DNA of 64,000 bases, taken from Petrosia ficiformis. Lineage: Eukaryota > Porifera > Demospongiae > Haplosclerida > Petrosiidae. Under the pieces are notes generated by a model, which saw only the letters and a program-made list of their open reading frames with translations, was not told the origin of the DNA and did no database searches. Position numbers and translations under genes: made by a program. This document shows positions 13,425-25,783 of this stretch, piece by piece. The stretch is from the NCBI GenBank assembly GCA_947044365.1, contig OX345638.1:5220201-5284200 (forward strand), read 5' to 3'. The stretch's first letter is position 1, and each line of letters opens with the position of its first letter.

Positions 13425-13785
13425 GCTGGGAAAAAGCTTTGAATGTTTGAACCTTTGTTTGTTAGCTACACATTTGAAGCTAAATTCTCCCTTTGAAGCT
13501 TTACTACCATACACACTAAATATGCGTTTAATGATGTAGGCATGTTCCAGTAAAAGTTGAGCCAGGCTGTGTTGCTGGCTGCTTTTTTTTCATTTCTCTG
13601 TCCAACGATGCTAAATCTAAGTAGAAACAGCAACAGGAAGAAGACTAGTACTCATTATAAAGTAATAATCCAGTTCGGAGGCTTTCTACAGTCAATCTAG
13701 GTGAGAACAACAATGATAACAAATTATTAAAAACACGTGCGAACTTTAAAATTTGATATTGACTATTCTTCCCAGCTGTACTATA
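13425..13785. mobile_element. hAT-like MITE, degraded, in MCM7 copy 1
   Basis: Starts AAGGCTGGGAAAAAGCTTTGAA and ends near CTTCCCAGCTGTACTATATA. It shares GTCCAACGATGCTAAAT and the GGAGGCTTTCTACAG block with the elements at 11670-11981 (inverted) and 30748-31130. Its right end holds a single copy of the 46-bp motif that is amplified 12-fold in the sister locus at 31.1-31.7 kb. Confidence 0.6.
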
Positions 13786-14523
13786 TAATACACACACAAA
13801 CATACATCTCTTTGGTTGTATTGAGGTAAAAGCTCTGTAATAGTATCTGTACATATCTTTGTGTGTTGATTATAATACTCTCTGCTAACTCGTTGTCCTA
13901 CTGACATAGATAGAGTAATGAATGGATAAATAAATAGATAGATACATGTAACATAATGGATATACTATTATACAATACTAACCTCTTCAACATCATCAAT
14001 ATCAATAACTAGTTCAACCTGTTCTCTATGAGCTAAATTAACCTGTAGGGATAGAGGACATGTGATCCGGCAGCATACAGTTAATTATGTTACCATAGCA
14101 ACAAGTATACATATTACTCTTTACCATATTACTTGTTCTGCATATGTAAAGACTTTGCCCTCATTGCTATCAGTATAAAAAATCAATTTTGATTTTATCT
14201 GAAATTATAATTAAATAATATTTATATAATATATACTTGTTCATAATTATAGCTAGTCTCATTAGTAGATAATTAATTACCGTTTCCTTCTGTATAATCT
14301 TTCAATGGTATGTTTCTGATCTTGTTTCTCTATCAACTGTATTTAATATTTACTTCAGTAAACAGTGTACAGTAAAGTAAAGAGTGTCTTCTGTCAAATG
14401 GCTTGTTTTTTTGGGTGTAATCATGTATCACTTTGACCAATCAGGAAATTTTGCACATGCCACATGTTATCTTTCTAATAATTTAAAAAGCTATCTGTTG
14501 CTTTCTTCATACAAAATTCATTT

Positions 14524-14590
14524 CATATAGAGCATTTTGGAAGAACTGGAGATAAGGGAATTCCTTTCAATAGACACTGTACCAAGAGAT
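14524..14590 (+). pseudogene. Relic first exon divergent from MCM7 (copy 1)
   Basis: Plus-strand sequence reading EELEIREFLSIDTVPRDSYDW followed by a GTATGT donor. The sister at 32395-32459 keeps an ATG at its start, whereas here it is TTG. It lies about 200 bp upstream of the MCM7 start in head-to-head arrangement, as if the two once shared a promoter. I do not recognise the protein and found no following exon in frame. Confidence 0.35.
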
Positions 14591-14599
14591 TCATATGAT

Positions 14600-15270
14600 T
14601 GGTATGTACATTTACTGTACTGAATGATGAAAAAACATTTTTAAAAATGAAAGAGGATACAGGGATAAACCAAAAAAGCACAGGAACAAGATTAGAATAG
14701 TATTTTATATAGTAGCAAAATATGTTGTTATGTGGAAGTGGTGTTTTAATATTGTTGATAAGGTACCATCCCAATCTTGTTCTAGTGCTTTTTCAGTTTT
14801 GATATCCATACATCCTCTTATATTTTTGAAAATTATTTTTTTATTATTTTTGTTTTAACTCTTTTTTATAATGATTATAATAGTCTGTTGATAAATTGTT
14901 CAAATGTATTATTTCAGAGTTTGGATGCAGTCCAATATCTGAACAGAGGTCTGTCTTTTATGTGTTTCAGTATAATGTATGCAGTGATTGTTACCGACAC
15001 TGCGATGCGTACATTGAAGGGTATGGTTTTTATTAGTCATGGTTTGAAGAATGGTAGAGCTATTTCAAATCACTTGCTCAGACTCATACAAATATGTATG
15101 TGTGCACGTTATTTCGCATGATTATATATTACATTTGTGGAAAGGTTTTAAACTATATATATACCAAAATTAAAATCTAAAAAAAGAGGGATAATAATAA
15201 GTTATTTTGTGTGTACAATCATAATTATAATTAGAGTGTAGAGCAGTACTGAACTAAACTAACAGGTATA
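14600..15270. other. Intergenic region duplicated at 32.46-33.89 kb
   Basis: No gene. The sequence is collinear with the interval between the second MCM7 relic and gene C, for example the shared block containing GGTACCATCCCAATCTTGTT (near 14760) and GCTCAGACTCATACAAATA (near 15080). This shows that MCM7 relic, spacer and kelch-ZU5 gene were copied as one unit. Confidence 0.55.
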
Positions 15271-15274
15271 TATA

Positions 15275-18200
15275 CTACATATTTAACTGAATTCCCAGTT
15301 TATCTCTGACTGACTCTTGTATGGATTTCTTGATCTTGTTAGCTGCATCAACATATGGACCACGTATTTCATAAAAAGCATTGAAGAATTTTGTGCAATA
15401 TTTCTCAATCTCTTCCTGATCGTCTTTGAATACAAAACCAGATAAGAAACACTTAATTATATTATCACTGGTAGGATTTGTCTGAACATCACGTGTTATT
15501 ATACCAGCTTCTAATAATTCATCAGCGACAGTTTTTAACGAACCAGTCTTAAATAATCGAGTAAGTTTAGCATGATTCTTCTCCATTACTAGTTCAATAC
15601 ATCTTATAACTTGACTAATATCGACATTAGATCTACCAGTGCCTGTGTATATATAATTATATTAAACACAATTATCTAAAAACTTTTATAATGATGTATA
15701 ATGAGGATATTGTCATGGCTACAATAGTATGAATAGTATAAATTTACACCTTTTTAGAAATGACAACTACAACTCCAAAATCAATTTTCCAAGGGAGCAT
15801 GCCCCTAGATAGAGTGTGTTATGCTGCTGTGCTCTACCTCTCATTTTAACAGCTCGACCTACATTTTGCCCCCCTCTTGCACAAATTCCTCAAAAAATCT
15901 CTGATAATGAACAGGTTTTGCTTTGACATTATCTAACCTCAAACTGTATTGAGCAAACACTTCCTAATACACTTATAATATATCATACATCAATGATAAC
16001 TGATGCAACTACTTGACTTCGTATATCAATGCAAATACTATATTTGGAACTACAACATAATGTAGTATAGTATTATATTGAATACTAACCTGTTGGAATA
16101 GATGGAACACTAAACGGTTTTACTGTCCTGCTTGTATCTATCATAAGAGAATCAAGAGGATTATGTGTACATAGAATGTAAAAATTAATGTAATACCTGT
16201 AGTTTCTAGGAAGCGAGTTATAAATATCTCTTCTTCTAGAGACTCAACCCCTTTTAAAGGTACAGCATAGCTCAAGAGTTTTGCCGCCTTCTGTTCATTA
16301 TCAGCATATACACTCACTAGACAAGATGGAGGGTCTGGAAGACCATCACTATCACTTCGACCAAATGTATCCATAGACACCTTTGACAACTATGAAAATT
16401 GATAAATACACATTTTGATAAATATTAATGTTTGTCAAATCTATAGTTAAATTATAAAGCGAATTAATTGCACAAGAATATTACTTTGCATTGCTTGCTG
16501 TGAGGACTGATGACCCATTCATAGTAAGGTTTCTCTTGTTTCTTGTCCATTATTAACTCCAGATAATAGCTGTCATAACTGAACTTAAAAGACACACTTT
16601 GATCAACTTCAGCTTGTGGATGATGTTTCAACACATACTATAGTACCATGTAATGTAACAACTAGCATAATGGAACAGTATATTAATACCTTTGAGAGTG
16701 CATTCAGATCCTTAACAGCTATGAATCTCATTAACCATCTATTTTTGCCACGATTCTCATAAAATATTTTGCCTCCATAGTTGATACTGGAAGCTATTAT
16801 AATTATTAATAATTATATTATTACAAGCACTTGTTATATAATGATGACTATAGTGTACATAGACAAGTTTACAAATAAACTATATACAAATTCTTTAGTA
16901 TGTATGTAATATATATACCATGGCTTCGAGGGATAAATGGCGAATATAAGACCCGAGCACCGAGATATTGGCCCGAGGCAAAGCCGAGGGCCAATATCGA
17001 GGTGCGAGGGCCTTATATTCACCATATATACCGAGAAGCCATGGTACATATAATATATTCTATAGCTAACAGAAACATCAAAGAAGAACAGGACAATGGA
17101 CACGAGTAACAGGCTAACACACCTTACACTTTCAGCGATATGGGGCGAATAGTTCCTGGGAGAAACACCCATCTATTGGTTCTTTTTTTAAGAGACAAAG
17201 ACAGCTTCTTTTGTGTGTTTACTTGTCGACATAGCCTTCATTCTCTGTAGACTTTTGGTGACTAGATAGACTGCGCATGTGCATGACGTCATACCAGGGA
17301 TATATGCCATATATACGCCCTGTCGGCTCTTTGATGTTTCTGTTAACTATGGTATATAATTATATACACTTGTACATTATTTACTGCATTGAAACCAATA
17401 TACGTTAAAATATCATTTATTGATATATCACCAAAAAAACCAATCCTTTACACAAAGTGTAATACATTACATGATATTTTGCATGTAGTATATTATCTGA
17501 TATGAATAGATGCATTATTATAAACCTTACTTTTTTTTTGTTTTTGTATCCGTGTATCAGGTGTGTTGATAATATCATCATCAGTAGTAATTGTTTTATC
17601 ATAATTTTCATCAGCTGAAAATAAGACAAATAGTATTTATAAATTAAAATTAAGGATAATCATTGAATTTACATTTCTCTTCTTGTATACGAGGTGAGGT
17701 GATAATATTTTCAGTAGTAATATCATCAATATTTTTACGTTTCACTTCTTCATGTGTTTCTTGGTTATCAGATGAGATATCTTCTCTCACCTCCATATCA
17801 TCAGTAGCAGATACATTATCAGTTGAGTGAACATCAACTAATATATAATAAATTTAATATGACGTTAATAATAATTATTATTAACATGCTAACAATGAGT
17901 GGTCTGTATAACACTACTAGTATCACTAGTAAGATTCTTGTCTTCTAGAGGCAGTGAGTCAGTTGTCTCAGTTGATTGAATGTTAGCTACGTAAGAATAA
18001 TAATTATTGTGATAAGTATAATTATACCAGTAGTATCCTAACCATGTCCAGAATCTCCTGATGTAGTCTGTGTCATATTAGGATTCTTATCCTCTGAAGA
18101 TGAGCCAGTACCACCAGTTGATTCTTCATCAGCTAATAATATAACAAGTACTAATAAATGATTAATATTATGCTATTAGCAATCTAACCACTATCATTAT

Positions 18201-21200
18201 CACTAATAGGATCAGAAGGTGACTGTTCCTCTTCATCAGATGAGGTGTGCACACTATCACCATTACTCTTCAGGACTATACCAGTTATAGAAAACTTGGA
18301 ACGAACTATTTTTCCATACTGACTATTAGTACAGAATTTGCCACCCTCTATGAACTGGAACTTGTATGGTGGTACTGACTCATCTATATGGGCTATTACG
18401 AAACTGAGATAGTTAAATTGTTGTAACCTCTTCAGGGTGACACAGTGTTGTATCTCCAGCTCCACTGGCTGGATGAAGTTTTCAGGAAACTGTATGACAT
18501 ATAAAGCACTGACAAGCTCAACGTCATCAGGAAACTGGAATCTACCACCAACAAGAGCTTTGATAAGCAATTGTGATGGTGGGATAGTACCTTCTGGGAA
18601 ATACATCTTAAACCCATAACCTCCCCAATCCAGAGTGTTCCCTTTAATATGAAACACCTTCTCTTTAGCTATATGAAGATCAGGAATTTCTGCATAATAA
18701 TATGAGTTATCAGTATATTTGTTGCATGAAGCAGTAGTTAGTCCACTGACCATCTTGTGAATCAATCTCCTTCTTCTCCAACTTACTCTGTAGTTTCTCT
18801 ACTCGTTCATTCTTACTAACCACTGTTGTCTGTAGTGACATCACTTCTAAAATAACAGAATAAATTTTGAAGTTCAGTTAATTCCAAAAAGGGTATGACT
18901 TACGTTCCTGTAGTGATTCTAGCTCTTCTGTTTTTATTTCCAATAAACTTTGTAGTTCCTCTACTTGAGATGTTTTGTCAAATATTTCTGTCTGTAGTGG
19001 CTTGACTTCTATATATAATTATGTGATAAGATATTTGAAAATTAATTCAACTGTAAAGTGACATATGACTTACGTTCTTGTATTGACTCTAGTTCCTTCA
19101 CTATCTCATCCTTCTTCTCCAACTTACTCTGTAGTACCTCTACTTGTTCATTCTTACTAATAACTATTGTTTGTAGTGACTCTATCTCTGATGTAATAAG
19201 ATAATCAGTGATCACATAATAATACTAGTAATACTCATCTAACCTTCTTCTAATATTAACATCTTATCACTAATATCTGATTTAGGTTCATTTGATTTCT
19301 TCTCTTTTAATGGTTCTCTCTCCAGAGTCTTCTCATAATATACTTTCATTGTCTCCTCATCTAATGAAAACATATAATACTCAATACACATTCAATAGGT
19401 ATCATATATGTATTAATATAGACCTGATGAAAGGGTAGATGTGAGTTTCAGTTTTTCTTCCAAATCTGTTATCCGTTGTGTTTTTGCTAATGATGCTTTC
19501 TTTTCAATCATCAACAATGTCTGAGAATCTTGCAACTCTAAACACAAAATAATGATTCCAAATATAATAATTACTGAAAATATTCAATCATTAGTGTTCC
19601 ACCAATACATGTATTGAAATCTCTAATGGGACTGATACTACACTTCTCTATTATATCGGTATCGGTAATGCATGAATAACCTATAAACTGATCCACATTA
19701 ATTACGTTGTGTAGTCATGAGTTGTGCACATAAGAAGGCGAGCAATGGCCAAGAAAACAAAAAGTAGCAGAGTATCATGTTCTTTCTGTGCAGAAACTGT
19801 ATCTACATTTTTGCATCAACTAAAATGTTTCAGTAATTTTTATGCACATACATCCAAATCCATAAAGAATCAATTGGTTGTCATCAGTATTGGTATCAGT
19901 ATTGGCTATGTTTACCAATTTAAAAAATAGCATAAATATGATATTGGTGGAACCTTATGAAACTTAAATTAAATATATGATGTGTGGTTGTATATCAAAA
20001 GTACTAATGTCAGTATTTCCGTATTGGATGAAAACTCATGTAGCACACAATTATGTTTAAATAATCCACATATCACTATAAACTAGTTAATTATAAAGTG
20101 CCTGCTTACTCTTGTGCACTCAACATATGGTATATTTACTGTAACTCCCTTAGCTCGTGTCATATGCTTGTATCTACCACACATTTTATACTATAATTTC
20201 ATATTATAATTATTATATAAGCTACCTTGTCTTGTTGCAATTGACACTTTTTTGTAGACTTGTGTTTCAACTTTTGAAAACCCTAGTTCTAAAGATCATA
20301 ATATCAAGTATTCAAATCACATGTATATATAATAACCATTATCAAACCTTTCTCTAGTGTATTTGATTTATCTATTAATGATATCTCTCTTGTCTTTAGG
20401 TGTGTAATTTCATCACTTTTCTCTCTCATCACAATACTTAGTTTCAACAATTTTGATTCTATCTCAAATATCTTCTTCTCCAGTATTCTCTGTGTCTCCT
20501 GAAACATTTAACACAATAATAATTTTTTAAGACAATATTGATCACTGGTTTACTAACTAGTTCTTGGCTTCTGTCATGTAGAATAGTGTAAAGTAAACTT
20601 GTCTGAATCTCATTCTTGTGTTTCATCAGCTGTTCATAGTTCCAAACATGTTTCACAAACCACTCATCATTAATATATTCTATATAATGAGATATTAGTC
20701 ATTATTTCTTTGATTCTCCAATCAATTTTTTTATTTTGAAAAACAATACCAAACGTTTCGACAGCTATTCAGCTGTCTTCATCAGTGGTACAATAAACCA
20801 TACATGTAATTCCCACTACTTATATAGCAATGTCAATTACTACGATGTTGTAAGCATTGTGTCTTTAATAAACTGTTATAGATGTCAGGCATTAGCCCTT
20901 TCTCTCTGTTGATGGTTCCTGGGAGACTGTTGATGTACCAGTATGTGTCTCATAATATTTGAAATAGTAAGAACAGAAAATGGATGTGACATTTTGTCTT
21001 TATTTATGAATCATAGGATACTTGAATATCTCAGAATAGGTAACTACAAATGTATCAGTAAATCTACAACTATTGGATTATTATCTTGTATACATGAAGC
21101 TAGATTTTCATATAGCTTTAATAATCTTGTATGTCATAGACTGTACACATTCCAGTGAACATGATAATGATCACTAATAATAATGTATCACATGATATGT

Positions 21201-23255
21201 ATATTAATTATCATACCTAATTCAATGATCATTGTGATATTATATCCAGTGATTGGTGTAAGTGTATTATCAGATCGATTATATTCACTGTAGCCTCCGG
21301 TCACTACAATCCAAAATCTTTCTTTTGATATATAGTATGTTGACATAGAGTGGTACAATCTTTCAGTGACTGAATCAGGAAGATTTATCTGAAGAGATGA
21401 ATAAATTAATTATGTTATAAATGAGGAACACATCATTATAATATTATTAGTACAAAAAAGAGTATGTTTCAGTTAATAAAATATAATTATTAGAAATGTA
21501 ATGATAACACTTTTAATTCATATTTGTGATACTAAACGAATACCAATATAAATTAATATATAAACAATGATGTATTACATGTGTCATGTGATGTACATTA
21601 CCTGATAGCAGATAATACTGGATAGATTGATTATCCAGCAATCATTTAGTGTTTGGGCATCACAATCTAATCCTCCCAATACCATCAAATGAGATATTGT
21701 TTGTTGATTTGATGATATAGTATTAATGATAGTACTGGCATGGTTACTTCTCGCTTTAGGCCATTTCAATGTTGATTTGACTACTTTCATAAAATCCTAT
21801 AGTATTTGTAATACAACATGGTTTATTATTAATATCAATATAATTTTATAAAGAAGAGAATAAAACAGTCACTAATTCTAATAATTTGTGTATCATTAAT
21901 AAGTGGTGTGGTTTACAAGTGGATTGATTATTATGTACTCTTTAGTGTAATAACATGATTAACAATCATGTGATTACATCACACGATTAAAATATTTGTA
22001 GTTGCTTATGAACTGACACAATGAAGAAATGTATGATTATATATGTTATACATAGTTATGTTCAGACATGATAATAATTACAACTTAGGAATATGTAACT
22101 ACAGGTATATAAATTTAATGACAGTGTGTTCATTGTAATGAACAAAATTGAATGAAGATTCAAAAGTACATGTTAAGTGTCTTATTATGAGCTGAAAATA
22201 ATACAAGAGATCATTGATAGAAATAATAGACTAGACAAGAATACAAATCAAACACAACTATGTACAAATGATTAATACACACTCAACAACTCACTACTGT
22301 ATTCTGAGAGAATGATAACAGAAATAAGTCATTAACAAGATGGAATCCAGTCTCACCAATGATAGAGCCTCCAAATATTACACCTTTATTACCAGGAAGT
22401 GTGTGAATACTGAATGCAGCACATGGTGGTGGACGATTGCCTGTTACGATAGGTACTTTCCATTGACCTGAAGAAAATACATGATTTTATTATGATGTAA
22501 TACATAATGTGAGTCATGTAATACCTGGTGATGAATTGACACTCATAGTGTGTATTTCATTTGTGTAGCAATGATTTGGGCTTCTAGGAGAAGGAATATA
22601 CTTGGAACTGGTGTAAGTAGTGGATGGTGTAGGTCCAAATCCTCCAATAACTAACAAACTTTCTTCTCGATTCATGTTGAATGATATCATTCCACAGCTA
22701 CGTTTTCTTATTGGTCCATTATCAGGAGAACTGTTAATAATTTCTCTCCAGTCATTAGTCAGAGTGTCGAGTTCAAATAAATCATTATGAAAACAGTCAC
22801 CAGGTTGGCATCTTCCACCAAAATACATTATAGAGTCTCTTATGTTAGTACAAGCATAGCCCATTACTCCTGCAGGTGGAGTAGCTGTAGTAAGTTTCCT
22901 ATCCCACTTCAGTGTAGGTAAATGAAATATATCAACAGATGATGTAAAGTTTCTCTTCTCGTCATTATAATGTACCATAGGAAGGTCCTCCTGCTCTCCT
23001 CCCCAGCAATATAATCTGTCACTGATGAATACAGTGGAGTGGCGAACTCTCCATTTCATCTCATATTCACCTGATAATAAACAATCAATACATGATTATA
23101 ATAACATGACAAGTAACACTTGTATTTAATAAATATAAACCGGTACTTGTAAAATTCAAGATTATGATAACTTATTTATCTGATGTATCAAGTTGTTTCC
23201 ATGTGATAAGAAATGTAAAGATATATAATATAATAATTCACTCACCAGTAGCCAT
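15275..23255 (-). CDS. Gene B: kelch - coiled coil - ZU5 - CARD-like protein (most complete copy)
   Basis: About 23 short exons whose splice phases I could follow on the minus strand. The start ATG is at 23255 in a 10-base exon (23246-23255) ending at GTGAGT. Kelch exons are 22525-23070, 22295-22467, 21602-21796 and 21217-21388; motifs include DRLYCWGG, SIMYFGGRCQPGD, LLVIGGFG and FWIVVTGGYSE. Coiled-coil exons are 20558-20679, 20348-20498, 20226-20288, 19424-19537, 19244-19360, 19074-19187, 18904-19008 and 18751-18846. The ZU5 exon is 18189-18689 (WGGYGFKMYFPEGTIPPSQ, LIKALVGGRFQFPDD). Acidic Ser/Thr linker exons lie near 18044-18133, 17892-17986, 17672-17838 and 17527-17616. Beta-rich exons lie near 16692-16793, 16480-16636, 16197-16392 and 16092-16137. 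The last exon is 15275-15643, with the helical tail (KLTRLFKTGSLKTVADELLE). I see no signal peptide or membrane segment, so it is probably cytosolic. The ZU5-to-tail order recalls UNC5/PIDD-type adaptors; calling the tail CARD-like is tentative. Exon borders are by eye. Confidence 0.75.
16911..17357. mobile_element. Foldback MITE, about 447 bp, in an intron of gene B only
   Basis: TATACCATGGCTTCG at the left and CTATGGTATA at the right are inverted. The left third is itself a long palindrome (GATATTGGCCC near 16963 against GGGCCAATATC near 16990, extending to the CCATGG near 17040). The paralogous intron of gene C at about 35570 is uninterrupted (TATGTATGTATAATTATATA), so the boundaries come from direct comparison. 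A TA target duplication fits. Confidence 0.75.
20735..20938 (-). mobile_element. Fragment of a hammerhead-bearing retroelement (Penelope-like?)
   Basis: This about 200-bp block interrupts the intron after the kelch exons in gene B and is absent from copies A, C and D. It contains the hammerhead-like motif described separately. Penelope-like elements commonly carry such ribozymes in their terminal repeats, which is why I suggest that origin. No reverse transcriptase sequence is present here. Confidence 0.45.
20747..20791 (-). ncRNA. Hammerhead ribozyme-like motif
   Basis: On the minus strand the order is TACCA, CTGATGA, A, GACAGCT-GAAT-AGCTGTC, GAAA, CGTT, TGGTA. TACCA and TGGTA form stem I (5 bp). 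The 7-bp perfect GACAGCT/AGCTGTC hairpin is stem II. CTGATGA and GAAA are the conserved core boxes. ACGT is a self-complementary 2-bp stem III with no loop, so it would need to act as a dimer, as described for Penelope-associated type I hammerheads. Cleavage would fall after GTT. An extra A between CTGATGA and stem II is atypical and could weaken activity. Confidence 0.6.
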
Positions 23256-23774
23256 TTCATATAGAGAGAGGATTAAAGAGAAAAGCTAATGAGCAGATTT
23301 AACACTGGTTGCTATTTTAAAGATATCACATGATGTCATGTGATCATGTTATAAACAATGAAATATTTGTACTGTATTGAATATCTACATAATTATTATA
23401 AATATAGAATAATTATACAGATATATAGACGACTCTATCTTCAATGTTTCATGCAATATTTAGAAATGTTGTAAGTAACATGGTGTGGGAAACTAAATTC
23501 TGATGTCATCTGCTTACTAGCTATCATTAATTTCACATTATGATTCGTATTATAGAATTATTAGGAAATGTATGTAGCTAATATATATAGTGTGATTTAT
23601 ATTATGATTCATCCTTGAGAATGGCTTCAGAGGAGGATTATTGTAATTGTATTGTGTGTACACAAATTTCCACACTTGAATTGAACAACAAGTAGAATTC
23701 AAATTATAAGAAGTTCAACAGATAATAAACCTTTTTGCCCAAGACACCCAATTTATCATATAAAGCTAATTATA

Positions 23775-24260
23775 AGTAGTGCTGGGACTTGATAATCGAA
23801 ATATCGATATTCGTTATCGATATAGCACATTTAGTGATAATCGATTTCATTTCACATAATAATAATAGATTTGTTAAAATAACAAATGCATTGGTTAGCA
23901 CAGTTGCACAGTTGCAAGGATTTAACAATTAATTGTTCAGAATACACACATCTAACACCATAGCTATATACTTTGTACCATAGCTATATACTTTGTACTA
24001 ATTATATTAAAATACATAAAATATGTTATGTACCAATTTTAATAAATTATCATGACTAATATCTCATATTACAAGCACAAAGATGGTTTGGAAACCTAAA
24101 ATGATCTGATTAAAATATTTATTCTGCTTCTTTGTATATCTATTAGATATGATAAGGAAATTGAAATAATAATTTATTGGATTATAATTACACATATGTC
24201 ACCACATTCATAACAACCTACACGACTAATTAAAGTAGAAATTCCACTATTCCTTTTTTT
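23775..24260. mobile_element. Non-autonomous DNA element with ATCGATA-rich end
   Basis: Starts AGTGCTGGGACTTGATAATCGAAATATCGATATTCG, a hAT-style end, then GTTAAAATAACAAATGCATTGGTTAG and CAGTTGCAAGGA. The latter motifs recur at 25420-25480, 43930-43975 and 57895-57950. The right side (near 24215-24260) has the inverse motifs ACACGACTAATTAAAGTA and TTTTTTGCAGTG. It may be nested from two families. Confidence 0.45.
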
Positions 24261-24789
24261 TGCAGTGATAATCAATTATCATCAATAAACAGAAGCCAAC
24301 TAATTGATTAGTGAGGAATTATCTTGCAGATTAGTTTTCAAAGCACACAAGAACTAGTATCTTATGTTTTTGTAATTGATCTATATTGACTATTATAATT
24401 ATGAAGTGGTATATAAGAGTATATGATATCTCACTGTCGGAGGTAGGTTATAGGCTTATACTGCCCGTGGGAAATGTTGACAAAGACATAACCTTAGAAT
24501 AATCTCCCCAGCCACGTTAGTAGAAGTCTATAAATCTACCTGTAGCTGAGAGATAAAACATTGAAGTGTGGTGTTTGGAGATGACATAACTGTATTATGT
24601 GGTCTGTATAAATATTATACTATATAGTTTGAATGGATAATACAAGTACAAACAATACTATATCCTTCTACAGATATGGATGTTACTCATTCCAGTGTAA
24701 TTAGTATGAACATCAATTTTTACTTATATAATAATAACAATATCATCTGTTTTACTATATATGTAATTACATATTGCTTATCACAGGCT

Positions 24790-24852
24790 TTGTTATGAAA
24801 TAACACTGACTACTGATATAATATATCAGTAGTCAGTGTTATTTCATAACAA
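24790..24852. repeat. Perfect inverted repeat, 31-bp arms, 1-bp spacer
   Basis: The left arm 24790-24820 (TTGTTATGAAATAACACTGA...) is the exact reverse complement of 24822-24852, with a single A at the centre. It can form a cruciform or an RNA hairpin on either strand. A second, imperfect hairpin follows at about 24853-24885 (GTCATAGAAATGATA / TCATGACTATGA). Confidence 0.9.
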
Positions 24853-25410
24853 GTCATAGAAATGATACTATCATGACTATGAATTGTTTGTTTGATCAGA
24901 TATATGCAGTTACTAATTTGAATCAAATATAATTAGATTTGTTACTAAGTAAATTTTATAGTTATAATCTTTTGTGGTGTTTCTTGACCAGGAGTCACTA
25001 AATATATGTAATAGTTCATACACTTGTCAGTTTATCTGATCTTCTTTCTTCTTTTTTCTTAACCGATACAAACTAGTGAATTTGATAATAGTTAGTAAGC
25101 TAACCAATGCTTGTATCTTTCTCTAGTCATTATTTTAATCTAATCTCGAGACAGATAGGGAAGTGTATATTTTAGTTGTATATTATATAAAAAGAAAATT
25201 GTATCCTTTACCAGTAACTGTCTACCCTATATACATACATTGTAGACACTTTGCTGTTAAGCTTCACTATGCATTAATTAATATTATAATAAACAATTCT
25301 GATAACACATAATGTTTACAGCTGAAGTTTGGATCAAAATGTTCTGTTTTATCAGGATTATTTATCGTGTTATTAAAACTCAATAAATCTCACAACTGAT
25401 AAATGAATTC

Positions 25411-25783
25411 ACTGCAAAAATAAAATTGTTAAAATAACTAATATATCAGTTAGTACAGATACAAGGAATAGTTTAAATTATAATTTAATTAGTCATGTAG
25501 AATGTTATCATTGCATGGTGACATATAAGTGATGATAATCCAATAACTGCAATTGAAATTACCCTTATACTGTCTATTAGATATATAAATAAGTAGAATA
25601 ACATTTTAATAAAATCGTTTTAGGTTTCCAAACCTTCTTTGTGCATCTAATATGAGATATTAGGCATGATAATTGATTATAGTACAAGTATCTTTTATCA
25701 TACATCTATAACAACAACCTGTATGACCAACTGCATCCTTGCAACTGTACTAACCAATACATTGGTTATTTTATTTTTGCAGT
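25411..25783. mobile_element. MITE with about 55-bp terminal inverted repeats
   Basis: The left end ACTGCAAAAATAAAATTGTT, with ATCAGTTAGTACAGATACAAGGA following, is mirrored at the right by TCCTTGCAACTGTACTAACC and GGTTATTTTATTTTTGCAGT. Related copies are at about 43915-44175 and 57880-58300. It is non-coding. Confidence 0.7.

Larger units (their letters stand above)
11105..14325 (-). pseudogene. MCM7: MCM7 pseudogene, copy 1 (replicative helicase subunit)
   Basis: Exon-like blocks on the minus strand follow MCM7 order. They are PLKDYTEGN near 14300, SDNEGKVFTYAEQ near 14130-14195, AHREQVELVIDIDD near 14000, and DVFIEHRLLLQQ near 13330. Next come [20 protein letters not shown] with the Cys pair [13 protein letters not shown] (12990-13187), LQTRGSRFMKYQE (12661-12745) and NDQVPAGNIPRSVTV (near 12560). 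The last blocks are ADEEEGTEL (near 12110), [22 protein letters not shown] (near 11550), a Walker A of [11 protein letters not shown] (near 11480) and QYTTGRGS (near 11350). Damage is clear: the start is ATA not ATG, a one-base slip follows KIRG, a base is lost after AAVMK near 11305, the Walker B region near 11150-11215 has stops, and two MITEs interrupt the gene. The C-terminal third is missing. MCM7 itself is a core AAA+ subunit of the MCM2-7 helicase, so a functional copy must exist elsewhere. Confidence 0.85.

Noticed and set aside
14888..15121. 77-codon plus-strand open frame after the divergent exon relic
   Set aside because: Splicing from the relic exon into it gives an immediate stop, and the sister copy at 32.76 kb is not open in the same frame.
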